Under the pieces are notes generated by a model. The model was not told the DNA's origin, made no database searches, and saw only the letters and a list, made by a program, of their open reading frames with translations. Of a stretch of 64,000 nucleotides of DNA, positions 26,226-35,312 are shown piece after piece. The stretch comes from CAYFXE01 sp964347035 (lineage in GTDB: Bacteria > Acidobacteriota > Aminicenantia > Aminicenantales > Aminicenantaceae): NCBI GenBank assembly GCA_964347035.1, contig CAYFXE010000008.1, positions 1 to 64,000 of the forward strand. Reading direction: 5' to 3'. Within the stretch, counting starts at the first letter, position 1, and the number at the start of each line of letters is the position of its first letter. A program made the translations under genes and the position numbers.

Positions 26226-28232
26226 TCAGTCCGGCCCGCTGGTGGGAGGATAGGATCTTTTTTTCTCCCCAAAGATGGCCTGTTCTACTATTTCTGCAAT
26301 GTCCCAGATCTTCACATCATCCTCCATGTTTTTATCCTTTATGGCGTCATCGAACATAGTGACACAGAATGGACAGGCAGTCGCGATCCATTCGGGCTTG
26401 GTGGTCAGAGCATCCTCTAAACGTGCGATGTTCATTCTCTTGCCGATCTTCTCGTCCATCCACATCCATCCACCACCTGCGCCACAACATAGAGAATCGA
26501 TTCTAGACCGCTTCATTTCCCTGACATCCAGGGCAGGGATTGATTTCAACACCTCTCTTGGAGGCTCGTACATACCGGAGTATCTTCCGAGATAACAAGG
26601 GTCATGGTAGGTAAGCCGCTTGGCCAGAGAATAGTCTAGTTTCAGGCGATCATTTTTGATATTCTCTTGCAGAAATTGAGCATGGTGGATGACTTCACAG
26701 TCGAAACCGAGTTGTGAATATTCGTTTTTGAGTGTGTTGTAACAATGGGGACAAGTGGTGAGAATTTTTTTGATATTATATTGATTGAATGTTTCAATAT
26801 TCGTTTGCGCTAAAATCTGGTAAAGATACTCGTTGCCCACCCGTCTAGCAGGATCACCGCAACATCCTTCCTCTAAACCGAGAATGGCGAATTTTTCTCC
26901 GAGGTAGTTGAGGATTCTTGTCAGTGACATGGCGACTTTCTTGTTACGATCATCGTATGAGCGAATACATCCCACATAAAATAAGTATTCGATATCCTTT
27001 CTTTCGATCTCCGACATAACAGGAATATCCAGTTCCCTCACCCAATCTGCCCTGGCTTCATGCCCTAAACCCCAGGGATTCGAGCTTTTCTCCAGCCCCC
27101 TGAAAGCTGTTGTGAGCTCCTCAGGAAATTTACTTTCCATCAGCACCTGATAGCGTCTGATATCAACGATCTTATCCACATGTTCAACATAAACAGGACA
27201 ATGTTCCATGCAAGAACGGCAGGTTGTGCAGGCCCAGAGAACATCTTCTTCTACGACCTTGCCCACAAGAGGAGGGACTTCCTCAGGTCCCTTCTCATTG
27301 GCTTTCGCCTCAATGATCTGAGGGGCCCTGGCATGGAGATGGTTTCTTAAGTCAATAATAAACTTCTTGGGGGAAAGGGGCTTTTCGGTTAAATACGCCG
27401 GGCAATGATCCTGGCACCGGCCGCACCTGGTGCAGGCATCCAGATCCATGAGTTGCTTCCAAGTAAACTCCTCGATTTTGCTCACGCCAAAACGCTCGGC
27501 CTCCTCATCCTCAAGATCCAAATGAGAGAGAATCCCCTTGGGCTTGAAAGAACGAAACAATATATTCATCGGAGAGCTAAAGACATGGAAGAGTTTAGAG
27601 TAAGGAATATAGGCTATGATTACCAAAACAAGAAAAAAATGGACCCGGAAAATAACCATTGCTAGTAGAACCTTTGTACTCGTCTCCAAACCTGCTCTAT
27701 TAAACAGAGCTGCTAGGATGTTTCCCAAAGGTGCCCACGCCTGCACATCCTTCCCGATCACGGATAACCTCAGGCTCTCAAGGATTAAGCCTGTTAAGAG
27801 GATAAACAGGATGAGGATGAGGGCTATCAAATCATCAGGTCGATTGTCCAGCCGAGTGGGACGAGATATGTAGCGGCGGTATATCAACAAGATCAAACCC
27901 ACAATGGCAAATAAGGCGATAATATCCAGGGCAAATGATATAGGCTTGGCAATAGCTGGGGGGAGAGTGAAAATGAATTGGATTAGAACGATAACGATAA
28001 GTGGAATCACAAATCCGATGAATATCATTAGGTGCATAGAGCCAGGATAAGGCTCTTGGAGTATTCTCTGATGGGCGATTCCCTCCACTAGAAGTGATCT
28101 TATCCTCGTCCCCATGTTTTCGGATCGATCATCTTCTTTTCCTATGCGCCACGCTCGCGTGCGTTTGTAGAATCCCCAAGAGAAGATCATGAGAGCTATC
28201 AGAATGAAGAATATATCGAATGTCTTAATCAT
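26226..28232 (-). CDS. NarI-like / HdrD-like fusion: membrane Fe-S oxidoreductase
   Basis: A 668-residue fusion. Residues 1-230 form a NarI/DsrM-like membrane domain of five to six helices with His67, His198 and His216 as possible haem b ligands (RVHFFLVL, YSKLFHVF). Two 4Fe-4S motifs follow: CTRCGRCQDHCP (267-278) and CTTCRSCMEHCP (335-346). Two CCG domains (C422, C457-458, C494, C497; C546, C582-583, C620, C623) match HdrD/DsrK, which bind special 4Fe-4S clusters. Relatives link quinones to thiol/disulfide redox (DsrMK, HdrDE) or to electron-transfer flavoprotein (Emo/FadF). No etfAB or dsr genes are nearby; it is the last gene of a seven-gene respiratory cluster. Confidence 0.88.
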   Translation of the reverse strand: MIKTFDIFFILIALMIFSWGFYKRTRAWRIGKEDDRSENMGTRIRSLLVEGIAHQRILQEPYPGSMHLMIFIGFVIPLIVIVLIQFIFTLPPAIAKPISFALDIIALFAIVGLILLIYRRYISRPTRLDNRPDDLIALILILFILLTGLILESLRLSVIGKDVQAWAPLGNILAALFNRAGLETSTKVLLAMVIFRVHFFLVLVIIAYIPYSKLFHVFSSPMNILFRSFKPKGILSHLDLEDEEAERFGVSKIEEFTWKQLMDLDACTRCGRCQDHCPAYLTEKPLSPKKFIIDLRNHLHARAPQIIEAKANEKGPEEVPPLVGKVVEEDVLWACTTCRSCMEHCPVYVEHVDKIVDIRRYQVLMESKFPEELTTAFRGLEKSSNPWGLGHEARADWVRELDIPVMSEIERKDIEYLFYVGCIRSYDDRNKKVAMSLTRILNYLGEKFAILGLEEGCCGDPARRVGNEYLYQILAQTNIETFNQYNIKKILTTCPHCYNTLKNEYSQLGFDCEVIHHAQFLQENIKNDRLKLDYSLAKRLTYHDPCYLGRYSGMYEPPREVLKSIPALDVREMKRSRIDSLCCGAGGGWMWMDEKIGKRMNIARLEDALTTKPEWIATACPFCVTMFDDAIKDKNMEDDVKIWDIAEIVEQAIFGEKKRSYPPTSGPD

Positions 28233-28309
28233 TTTTGAACTGAATTTTCTTCGATCAAATTTGTGTCTCTTTTTTTACCAAATTTCCACTCTTTATAAGA
28301 ACAAGCAAG

Positions 28310-28900
28310 CTACCAGCTTCGCCCTGGGACCAGGATCACATCATGACAATTCAGACACTTTTGGGTCTTGGGCGGGCCTTCGAATTCCCTCCGGTGACAC
28401 TCAAGACATTCCGATACAGAGGGACGGTTCGTACTGTCTGACAAATATTCATGCCCTGCCGACCGATGACAGTCAACACAAATTAAACCCTCTGTATAGT
28501 GAAACCTGTGGTTATATTTTAGAGTTTTCTTTTTGACCATATACCCTAGATCGAGCACAGCCTCATGGCATTCTAGACACCTTTGTGAAGTCAAGGTATC
28601 GTCTGCTAGATATTCAGGAGGAACGAGTTGATCCCGGGCATGTTTGATGAGGTTCCAATCTTCGGGTACAAGTTTATGACCTCGGGAGTGACAGTGATGA
28701 CATCTCGTTTTCTCTGCTGGATGTCCCTTTGACTCTTTCCACATTTCAACAAGCTGGGGATGACACTGTCCACATACCCTTTCGTCAGTTGCCGAGTAAC
28801 GAATGAAGTAGGCAATAATGCTCCCTCCACCTATAAGAACGACAATAATCAGGAGGCAAAGGATGACCCAAAATTTCTTTTTGTATCTAGGAAGAGGCAT
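28310..28900 (-). CDS. Membrane-anchored hexahaem cytochrome c
   Basis: A 196-residue protein with one N-terminal helix (about residues 10-33, acting as an uncleaved anchor) and six CxxCH haem sites: CGQCH, CHHCH, CLECH, CVDCH, CLECH and CLNCH. The periplasmic part is otherwise rich in His and charged residues. The anchor-plus-multihaem form resembles NapC/NirT quinol dehydrogenases, but the haem spacing differs, so I only call it a multihaem cytochrome. It lies between the beta-propeller gene and the HdrD-like fusion and could carry electrons between quinone-linked modules. Confidence 0.88.
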   Translation of the reverse strand: MPLPRYKKKFWVILCLLIIVVLIGGGSIIAYFIRYSATDERVCGQCHPQLVEMWKESKGHPAEKTRCHHCHSRGHKLVPEDWNLIKHARDQLVPPEYLADDTLTSQRCLECHEAVLDLGYMVKKKTLKYNHRFHYTEGLICVDCHRSAGHEYLSDSTNRPSVSECLECHRREFEGPPKTQKCLNCHDVILVPGRSW

Positions 28901-28918
28901 TTTATACTTATGTCTTTC

Positions 28919-30202
28919 TTATTTCACATCCAAATCGAGCAGATAGATCTCAGGCGTCTCTTTTCCCTGAGGAGGGCCGACTAAGAGGATCCTGTTTCCA
29001 TCGAAATTCATGATTCTGGGACTCCAGAAAGCCGGGATGCGCGGAAAATCCATAGGTATCACACCTGTGATATATCCTGGAGTTTTGTCATCAAAGGCCA
29101 CCATTTCTCGACCGGTATCGAGGTCTAAAACCATGCCTGTATAAATATGCTTAAAAAGGACATAGCGGCCACTCCCTGACAAGTCAAAAAATTCGACTCT
29201 TGAGGACACACGAGATACAAGATATTCCAGCCTTGACCCATCAGTACTCACCAGATATGTGCCGATCCCTTGTTTTTTTCTTCCGTTATAGAAAAAAACG
29301 ACCTTTTTACCATCGTGGCTTATGTCTGCTAAACTGAACCAGCGGTCCTCGAAGTCGGTGATCCTCTTTATTTTTACACCCTGCCAATCGGATACATACA
29401 AATCGTAATCGGTGATATTTGGCGAAGATTGGGCTCCGAACACCACTCTTTCTCCATCTCCGCTCATGGCTAAGGCCCAGCCTCCTCCAGTAAGCGGACG
29501 ACGTGGTGAGGATAGCCATCTCCACTCGTTCTCGATAAAATCGGGGGCCAGGATCGTTTTTTGTTCTTTTGATGAGATATCAAGAAGAATGATTCCGCTC
29601 GCCTGTCCGTATCTTCTCGGACCCAAATATCCTTTCAGAGCACAAGCAAAGCGGTTTCCATCATGACTGGCTACAAAAGTGGAAACTCGCTCCCACTGAA
29701 TACTCGAAAATTCAAGAGATTTTATGTCCTTTCCTTTGAGAGCTTGGATAGGAAAATCAAAGATCCGAAAATTGGTCCCATTAGAATTGACCACTGCCAA
29801 ATAGTGATCAAGAATATTCAAAGGAGCTCCAAGGCTCAAAGAAAAAGCGGCTACGCGTCCATCACCGCTGAGGAGGGGAGGTTTCGTGCCCAAGATGAGA
29901 GGTGTTTCCTCGAATGGAGAGGGTGCCTTTTTTCCTCCATCTCTGAATAATTCTTTTTCTTTTCCATCCTCGATATTCATTAACTTGATTGACTTTATCC
30001 TTTCTTCACCTTTCTTTATCTCCAATACATAGAGCATCCATCGACCATCGTCGCTCAAGCATGGATACTGCGCTGTGTTATTTCCCGAGTAGGTGAGCCT
30101 CTTTATTTCACCCCGGACATTTATATTCGCTATACTGGAGGATGATAAAGGCATCCAAAGGATGATAGCAGTCGCAAAAATTATCAAGAATTTCTTGAGC
30201 AT
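28919..30202 (-). CDS. Periplasmic PD40/TolB-like beta-propeller protein
   Basis: A 427-residue protein with a signal peptide (MLKKFLIIFATAIILWMPLSSSS) and repeated blades of the WD40-like PD40 type: YPCLSDDGRWMLYVLE, PPLLSGDGRVAAFSLS, ALAMSGDGERVVFGAQ and LADISHDGKKVVFFYN. Such propellers usually scaffold protein contacts. ATG 30202 is preferred (GGAGG ten bases upstream). It is placed inside the respiratory operon, 20 bases after the molybdopterin subunit gene and 18 bases before the hexahaem cytochrome gene, which suggests a structural or assembly role in that complex. This is inference from position only. Confidence 0.75.
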   Translation of the reverse strand: MLKKFLIIFATAIILWMPLSSSSIANINVRGEIKRLTYSGNNTAQYPCLSDDGRWMLYVLEIKKGEERIKSIKLMNIEDGKEKELFRDGGKKAPSPFEETPLILGTKPPLLSGDGRVAAFSLSLGAPLNILDHYLAVVNSNGTNFRIFDFPIQALKGKDIKSLEFSSIQWERVSTFVASHDGNRFACALKGYLGPRRYGQASGIILLDISSKEQKTILAPDFIENEWRWLSSPRRPLTGGGWALAMSGDGERVVFGAQSSPNITDYDLYVSDWQGVKIKRITDFEDRWFSLADISHDGKKVVFFYNGRKKQGIGTYLVSTDGSRLEYLVSRVSSRVEFFDLSGSGRYVLFKHIYTGMVLDLDTGREMVAFDDKTPGYITGVIPMDFPRIPAFWSPRIMNFDGNRILLVGPPQGKETPEIYLLDLDVK

Positions 30203-30249
30203 GTTTCTTATGCCTCCATTTTTATTCACGAATCAAGGATGTAAGAAAC

Positions 30250-32562
30250 TCATAGCTTTTCAATCCGAACGACCGTATCTTTTAAGGCATAACCTCTACC
30301 AGTAGGATCCGCCCGAGCCTCGATTAGCTCATTGGGATTTACTCCATTCCCTTCTTTTTCCCACCATATGAGATTTGTATCCTGGTCTTTACTCTTAAAT
30401 CGTCGAGCTTTGGCGACATTTCCAACTGCAGTATGACCTAGTCCATCAGCCAGGGCTACTGACTCTGGATGTATCCGATTCGTCGTGAGCACGCGGGTGA
30501 TCAAGCTTCCCACAGAAGATGTCACTCGAACCCTATCTTTGTTCTTAATTCCCAGCTTTTTGGCTGTCTCCATATTCATCCAAAGGCGGTTTTCATAGGA
30601 TATCTCCCGAACCCATTTACTGTTGGCAGCCCCTTTGGCTCCCAGGCTGGATTTGTACGAGGTCAGAACAAACTCACCTTTTTTCTTCCTTTTATGCCTT
30701 TCTATAGATCGATATTCTGGCAGAGGAGATTGTTTATCTTGATTCATGCTATCGGAGTAGACCTTAACTTTTAGGGCTCTCTCTGAAAGGCCATTTCCAG
30801 CGTAAGACCGGCGGTTGTGTTGCCCCTCAATATCATCTATCCACAGGCCTCTTCTAGATAAAGCATCAAGATCTTTAAGGCCAGGGATTGAAGAGACGAT
30901 CTCGGTCACATAATCCTTGGTATTTTTATAAGGAAACCAGCTCAATATGACTCCCCCTATTCTCCGGGCCAACTCCAAACAGACATTTCCTATTTCCTTG
31001 GATTCTCCCTTGGGTCGGAACGTTGGCTTAAGGAGCTTCCCCATATCAAAGGTTGGGGATCTTAAAGCCTTGGCTGTACTTATTAGGGAAACCACTGGTT
31101 GTCTGAGATTAAGGATGGGAATCATATCCAGGGATGGGGCACTGCTTAATCCCCATCCTTCCAGATAAGTTGCAGCCGGCAGAACGATATCAGCCAACAT
31201 CCCCGTCTCAGTTAAATGCGTATCCATGACCACAATAAAAGAGACCTTTTTTTCGTCTCTGAGTAACTTGGCTGTGGACTTACATTCAGGATCAGCATAT
31301 GCAGGATTGGAGAGATATGCGAAGTAAGTATCAATTCGGTCTGGACCATCCAGCAGCTCCTTGATTCCTCTCGTAATATTATCTAAGTTTGACTCGTCAT
31401 CCTGGGTATCGGTCGCATTTGGCTGGAAAATACTCGGAACGCGCGGAAAGAACAAGCCCCCTTTTTCTTCAAGATTTCCGACGAGCCAGTTCAAAAGAGC
31501 AATACACCTTACGTTCTGGCTCCCGTTCTCGTGGTCGTTGACCCCACCTCCAATGATAGCAACTGAAGGCCTCTGGGTGGCAAACTCGACTGCCAGCTGC
31601 TCGATGACTTCTGCCTTTACTCCGCTCTCTTTTTCAGCAGCATCGGAACCATACTGTGAAAGATGCTGTTTTATCTTCGATAGCGAGGAGTTGGTCTTCT
31701 GATCCAAAAATTCCTTGTCAGCCAGCCCTTTTTCCACAATGACTTTAGCCATGGCAAGGGCGACAATGCCATCTGTTCCTGCTCTAATCGGGAACCAGGC
31801 ATCACTTTTGGCCGCCGTTTCAGACAGCCGAACGTCAAATGTGTAAAGTTTCGTCCCCTGTTTGACTCGAGCATGGACAAGACGCCGGGCCATTCCTATG
31901 TAATGATCATGGTTGGCATAAGGATTGGCACCAAAATTTAAAATGGTGCGACTCCATCCCACATCCTCCATAAGGAACGGGGAGCCTACCATAGAAATAA
32001 AGGCTTTTTCACGATTAAGGTTTTTCAAGGCCGACCTGTCGATGATGCGAGCCGATCCTAAAGCGGCAGTAAATCGGTTAAGTAATAAATCATCCTGGCC
32101 CTTGTCAACCACGAACTCGATTGTTCTGTTCGACCTCATCAAATCCTTGACACGGAGGCTTAAGGTAGAATAGGCCTCGTCCCATGTGATCATGGTCCAT
32201 CGACCGCTCCCTCTTGGGCCTATTCTCTTCATAGGGTATAACAGCCTTTCAGGATCATTGACCAGATTTATCCCGGCAATACCTTTAGCACATATACTGC
32301 CTCGGTTGTTGGGATGATTCGGGTTTCCGAGGAGCTGGACAAGCTGCTCTCCATCTAAATAGGCAATAACACCACAGCCTGCAGGACACTGTTTACATGT
32401 CGTCGGGATGGCTCGGAGCGGTTTGAGCGAGGTTCTGGACACCCCAACAGTGTCATTGTTCCAGAGTCCTCTCTCTACGGCGCCAGTCTGGGCAGCTAAC
32501 CCTGTCACACCGACGAATCCCATCTGGATGAATCTTCGTCGGGAGAACCTTAATTTTGACAT
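30250..32562 (-). CDS. Tat-exported molybdopterin-type oxidoreductase subunit, Mo-ligand Cys replaced
   Basis: A 770-residue CISM catalytic-type subunit (PsrA/PhsA/QrcB group). The N-terminus is a Tat signal (FSRRRFIQMGFVGVTGLAA). Cys56, Cys59, Cys63 and Cys91 bind one 4Fe-4S cluster. The molybdopterin-binding segments are recognisable (FDVRLSETAAKSDAWFPIRAGTDG; a C-terminal MoCo_bind beta-barrel). At the position where PsrA/DmsA-like enzymes have the Mo-ligating Cys or Ser before Asn (…TCNASK…), this protein has Lys180 (ALKNLNREKA). In Qrc the equivalent subunit has no Mo, so this may be an electron-transfer subunit rather than an enzyme. NrfD and ferredoxin-subunit genes lie immediately upstream. 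Confidence 0.85.
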   Translation of the reverse strand: MSKLRFSRRRFIQMGFVGVTGLAAQTGAVERGLWNNDTVGVSRTSLKPLRAIPTTCKQCPAGCGVIAYLDGEQLVQLLGNPNHPNNRGSICAKGIAGINLVNDPERLLYPMKRIGPRGSGRWTMITWDEAYSTLSLRVKDLMRSNRTIEFVVDKGQDDLLLNRFTAALGSARIIDRSALKNLNREKAFISMVGSPFLMEDVGWSRTILNFGANPYANHDHYIGMARRLVHARVKQGTKLYTFDVRLSETAAKSDAWFPIRAGTDGIVALAMAKVIVEKGLADKEFLDQKTNSSLSKIKQHLSQYGSDAAEKESGVKAEVIEQLAVEFATQRPSVAIIGGGVNDHENGSQNVRCIALLNWLVGNLEEKGGLFFPRVPSIFQPNATDTQDDESNLDNITRGIKELLDGPDRIDTYFAYLSNPAYADPECKSTAKLLRDEKKVSFIVVMDTHLTETGMLADIVLPAATYLEGWGLSSAPSLDMIPILNLRQPVVSLISTAKALRSPTFDMGKLLKPTFRPKGESKEIGNVCLELARRIGGVILSWFPYKNTKDYVTEIVSSIPGLKDLDALSRRGLWIDDIEGQHNRRSYAGNGLSERALKVKVYSDSMNQDKQSPLPEYRSIERHKRKKKGEFVLTSYKSSLGAKGAANSKWVREISYENRLWMNMETAKKLGIKNKDRVRVTSSVGSLITRVLTTNRIHPESVALADGLGHTAVGNVAKARRFKSKDQDTNLIWWEKEGNGVNPNELIEARADPTGRGYALKDTVVRIEKL

Positions 32563-32576
32563 ACTAAAAAATCTCT

Positions 32577-33473
32577 CTATATCAAGGGAATAAATTCTCC
32601 GGCCGCAACAACGACATATCTCATGTAAAATATTCCGATGACCACCAGGATTGAGGCCACAATGACCGTAGTCGTCGTCCTAAGCCTCGGGACAACAAGG
32701 AGAATGAAGGGGACTATTTTCCCCAGCAAGTTCTCGATAATGAGGAACATCAGACTAAATTTGCCGCCGAGGATGAGGTGAGCTGCGGCCTGGGCATCTG
32801 AGTGGGAGATAGACAGAACTATCAGGTCACAGGCAACCAGGAAGAGGTCGAAGACGATCATCCAGGCCAATAATTTGCCAAGGCTATAAATCAACTCCCG
32901 TTTGATTTTCTTTTCTTTGGAAAAGAACCGATCCTTAACAATGCAGACAAGGATCATGAGAGCAATACCTGAAACCACAGCTGAAGCGAGAAAGAGAATA
33001 GGCATGAGAGCTGTATTCCAGAGCGCTCTTGCTTTGCCGAAAGCCAGGATGAACCCTGTATAACCATGAACCAATATGGCAAGGGGAATACCTATAAACC
33101 CAAAAATTCTGGCGGGTTTTATATTTTCCTTAAACATAAAATAGCCGTAAATAATACAATTTATCGGGTATAAGACCAGTAAAAATGAGCCCCATGTGAT
33201 CGGGGATTCAAAATTGAGATAAACAAAAAGATGCCAGGAACGCTGGGGCATTCCGATATGGATAAGGAGGAAGAGGGGAGCCATGATGAGAAGCACGGTT
33301 GCCAGGACAACGCCTACCTTACCTAGCGGCTTATACTGGTTTAATCCAAAACCATAGGCAAGTGTGGACAAGATAAAAGATCCTGCACTCAAACCGGTCA
33401 GGTAGAAATATATAGCGATGTTCAAACCGAACGATTCCTGGTGAACAATATTGTACAAAACTTGAGTATCCAC
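32577..33473 (-). CDS. NrfD/PsrC-type quinone-interacting membrane subunit
   Basis: A 298-residue protein with eight or more membrane helices. It begins with an amphipathic stretch and GLNIAIYFYLTGLSAGSFILS, the NrfD motif, and contains PLFLLIHIGMPQRSWHLF, typical of the quinone-site region. It carries no cofactor motif. NrfD proteins pass electrons between quinone in the membrane and the periplasmic Fe-S subunit, in some complexes with charge translocation. It lies 14 bases upstream of the molybdopterin subunit start and follows the four-cluster ferredoxin gene after about 100 bases. Confidence 0.88.
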   Translation of the reverse strand: MDTQVLYNIVHQESFGLNIAIYFYLTGLSAGSFILSTLAYGFGLNQYKPLGKVGVVLATVLLIMAPLFLLIHIGMPQRSWHLFVYLNFESPITWGSFLLVLYPINCIIYGYFMFKENIKPARIFGFIGIPLAILVHGYTGFILAFGKARALWNTALMPILFLASAVVSGIALMILVCIVKDRFFSKEKKIKRELIYSLGKLLAWMIVFDLFLVACDLIVLSISHSDAQAAAHLILGGKFSLMFLIIENLLGKIVPFILLVVPRLRTTTTVIVASILVVIGIFYMRYVVVAAGEFIPLI

Positions 33474-33579
33474 ATCTCACCTCTTCAGCCAAATTATCTT
33501 AACGAACAGCAAATCTTCTAAATCAAACTCAATCATAGAATCTCATAAAAAATGACCGTTCAAATCTTTATTCTCTCTC

Positions 33580-34173
33580 TTATTTTTTTTCAGTATGTTT
33601 GGCTTCAACTGCATCGATATCTAAGGCGATATAAAATGTGTGTGGATCGGTTCCGATTTCAGGTTTTATTACCTGCACAGCATTCTTGGCCACAGCCTTG
33701 GCTATCGTACTTTCAGGATCTTCCAAGTCACCGAATATGATGGCCTCTACGGGACAGGCTTCGACACATGCGGGCAGCAGACCAGCATCCACTCTATGGT
33801 GACACCAATAGCACTTTTCCGCTATTTTTCGATCTGGATGGATATACCTGACTCCATAAGGACAGGCTGCCATACAGTATCGACAGCCGATGCATCTATG
33901 CGGATCTATGTAGACAATCCCATCTGGCCGCTTGATAGAAGCCCAGACCGGACAGACTGTAACACAGATAGGTTTTTCGCAGTTGTTGCAGACAATTGGG
34001 AGAAAGAATTCTTGTGAATCAGGATAATGACCTTTCTCGATTTTTTTGACCCAGCTCCTCCAGACTCCGATGGGGACATTGTTTTCACTCTTACAGGCTA
34101 CGGCACAGGCATTGCAGCCGATGCACTTCCTTAAATCAATCAGCATGGCGTATCTCTTTTTGTTGTTTTTCAT
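33580..34173 (-). CDS. Four-cluster ferredoxin-type electron-transfer subunit (PsrB/NrfC-like)
   Basis: A 197-residue subunit with four 4Fe-4S motifs: CIGCNACAVACKSEN (Cys17-27), CNNCEKPICVTVCP, CIGCRYCMAACPYG and CYWCHH...CVEACP. This is the standard DmsB/PsrB/NrfC architecture and forms a wire between the molybdopterin subunit and the NrfD membrane subunit. No signal peptide is seen, so it is probably exported bound to the Tat-tagged partner. It starts ten bases after the heptahaem cytochrome gene. Confidence 0.92.
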   Translation of the reverse strand: MKNNKKRYAMLIDLRKCIGCNACAVACKSENNVPIGVWRSWVKKIEKGHYPDSQEFFLPIVCNNCEKPICVTVCPVWASIKRPDGIVYIDPHRCIGCRYCMAACPYGVRYIHPDRKIAEKCYWCHHRVDAGLLPACVEACPVEAIIFGDLEDPESTIAKAVAKNAVQVIKPEIGTDPHTFYIALDIDAVEAKHTEKK

Positions 34174-34183
34174 GATGACGACG

Positions 34184-35113
34184 TTACTGCGTTATCTTGT
34201 TGTCATCCTTATCTAGCTCATCCAGGTCTTTTTTTTCCTCCCCTGACGCCTCTTCATTTCTGATTTTAAGGTTTTCATACCAATTCTTAACCCCATTTGA
34301 GATGTCCTGCCGTGATCTATACCCTACAAATATACACATCCCGACGATAAGGAAAACGATCAATCCACCACCTATATAGTTGGGCATATCCCATTTTTTT
34401 GAATTGAGGTGAGTCGGCCCCATCACAGAGCCAGCTTTCAAACGGACGTTATGGCACCGAGAACAGAAATCCTTGTAGACTCGTTTAGCCCCATGAGCCG
34501 AATCAGTGTAATGACAGTTAAGGCACATGTTCATATCAAATCTTTCACCGAGGTCTCCCTTGCGATGCCCGGATATTTTTCCCAACGAAGCCCCTTCCAG
34601 GATCCCCTCCACCATGACTTCGGCGTGACATGTTCCACAGGTCTCGGCTATGTTCTTTTCATGCACCGAAGAAAATAGATCGTCATGACGGAGAATGAAA
34701 TGTTTCGTATGACAATGGTAACACTGAGGAAGTTCTTTATCCCTGGAGATAGGTTTACCATAGTCGAAATGAATGTTCTTCTGGTATTCTTCGGCCTCTT
34801 CAGGGTGACAGCGAGCACAATCCACATCGATGAAGCCCTCTCTGAAATGCATGAAGGGATTGGCATTTATATGGCAATCTACACATGTCATATTAATCTT
34901 AAGGTGAACGTCTTGAGACCATTCCTCGGGATTGACGAATAAGGAACGTCCCCTGCCGTCCCGCATGATCTGGAAGAGAGTGGGCTTGCCGTGACAGTCT
35001 AGACACTCTTGATCGGTATATGTTTGGGGAAAAACAAGATCAATACAGAGGATGAATATGATGAAAACGAGTGATATGCTTCTTCTAAAACACATGAAGA
35101 ATAAATCTCTCAC
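34184..35113 (-). CDS. Heptahaem cytochrome c with C-terminal membrane anchor
   Basis: A 309-residue protein with an N-terminal signal, seven CxxCH motifs (CLDCH, CVDCH, CARCH, CYHCH, CGTCH, CLNCH, CSRCH) and one C-terminal helix (YIGGGLIVFLIVGMCIFVGY) before a charged cytoplasmic tail. It is the first gene of the respiratory cluster, in the position of QrcA or ActA in related complexes, which are penta- or hexahaem. It probably exchanges electrons between periplasmic carriers and the NrfD/Fe-S module. The start is GTG at 35113; an ATG seven codons later is an alternative. Confidence 0.88.
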   Translation of the reverse strand: MRDLFFMCFRRSISLVFIIFILCIDLVFPQTYTDQECLDCHGKPTLFQIMRDGRGRSLFVNPEEWSQDVHLKINMTCVDCHINANPFMHFREGFIDVDCARCHPEEAEEYQKNIHFDYGKPISRDKELPQCYHCHTKHFILRHDDLFSSVHEKNIAETCGTCHAEVMVEGILEGASLGKISGHRKGDLGERFDMNMCLNCHYTDSAHGAKRVYKDFCSRCHNVRLKAGSVMGPTHLNSKKWDMPNYIGGGLIVFLIVGMCIFVGYRSRQDISNGVKNWYENLKIRNEEASGEEKKDLDELDKDDNKITQ

Positions 35114-35150
35114 ACTATCTTGATTATGATCGTCCTCATGTTGACATATT

Positions 35151-35179
35151 AGGATAGCTAAGCGACATCAATCATTCAA
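35151..35179 (-). promoter_or_regulatory. Candidate promoter of the respiratory cluster
   Basis: On the minus strand TTGAAT (35179-35174), 17 bases, TATCCT (35156-35151), giving a leader of about 30 bases before the heptahaem cytochrome gene. The terminator at 35274-35297 separates it from the gene upstream. Confidence 0.5.
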
Positions 35180-35273
35180 GGGGGTTGTTCGAATCCATCA
35201 AGATTTGGAATTCATGCATCAGTGCAAACCTGAAATATCACACTTAGGAGAACAATTCAAGAATGATGTCCAG

Positions 35274-35297
35274 AAAAACCAGCCAAAATAAGCTGGC
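35274..35297 (-). terminator. Rho-independent terminator after the TonB-dependent receptor
   Basis: On the minus strand GCCAGC, a seven-to-eight-base AT-rich loop and GCTGG are followed by TTTTT, 16 bases past the stop at 35313. The stem is short (five to six pairs). Confidence 0.6.
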
Positions 35298-35312
35298 GTG
35301 TCTTTTTCACTC

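Noticed and set aside
26226..28232. Calling the HdrD-like fusion a true heterodisulfide reductase or DsrMK
   Set aside because: Domain content alone does not separate Hdr, Dsr and Emo functions, and no hdr, dsr or etf genes are adjacent.
35180..35200. tRNA-like TTCGAATCC string
   Set aside because: No acceptor stem, D-arm or anticodon arm can be folded around it; no tRNA gene was found in the window.
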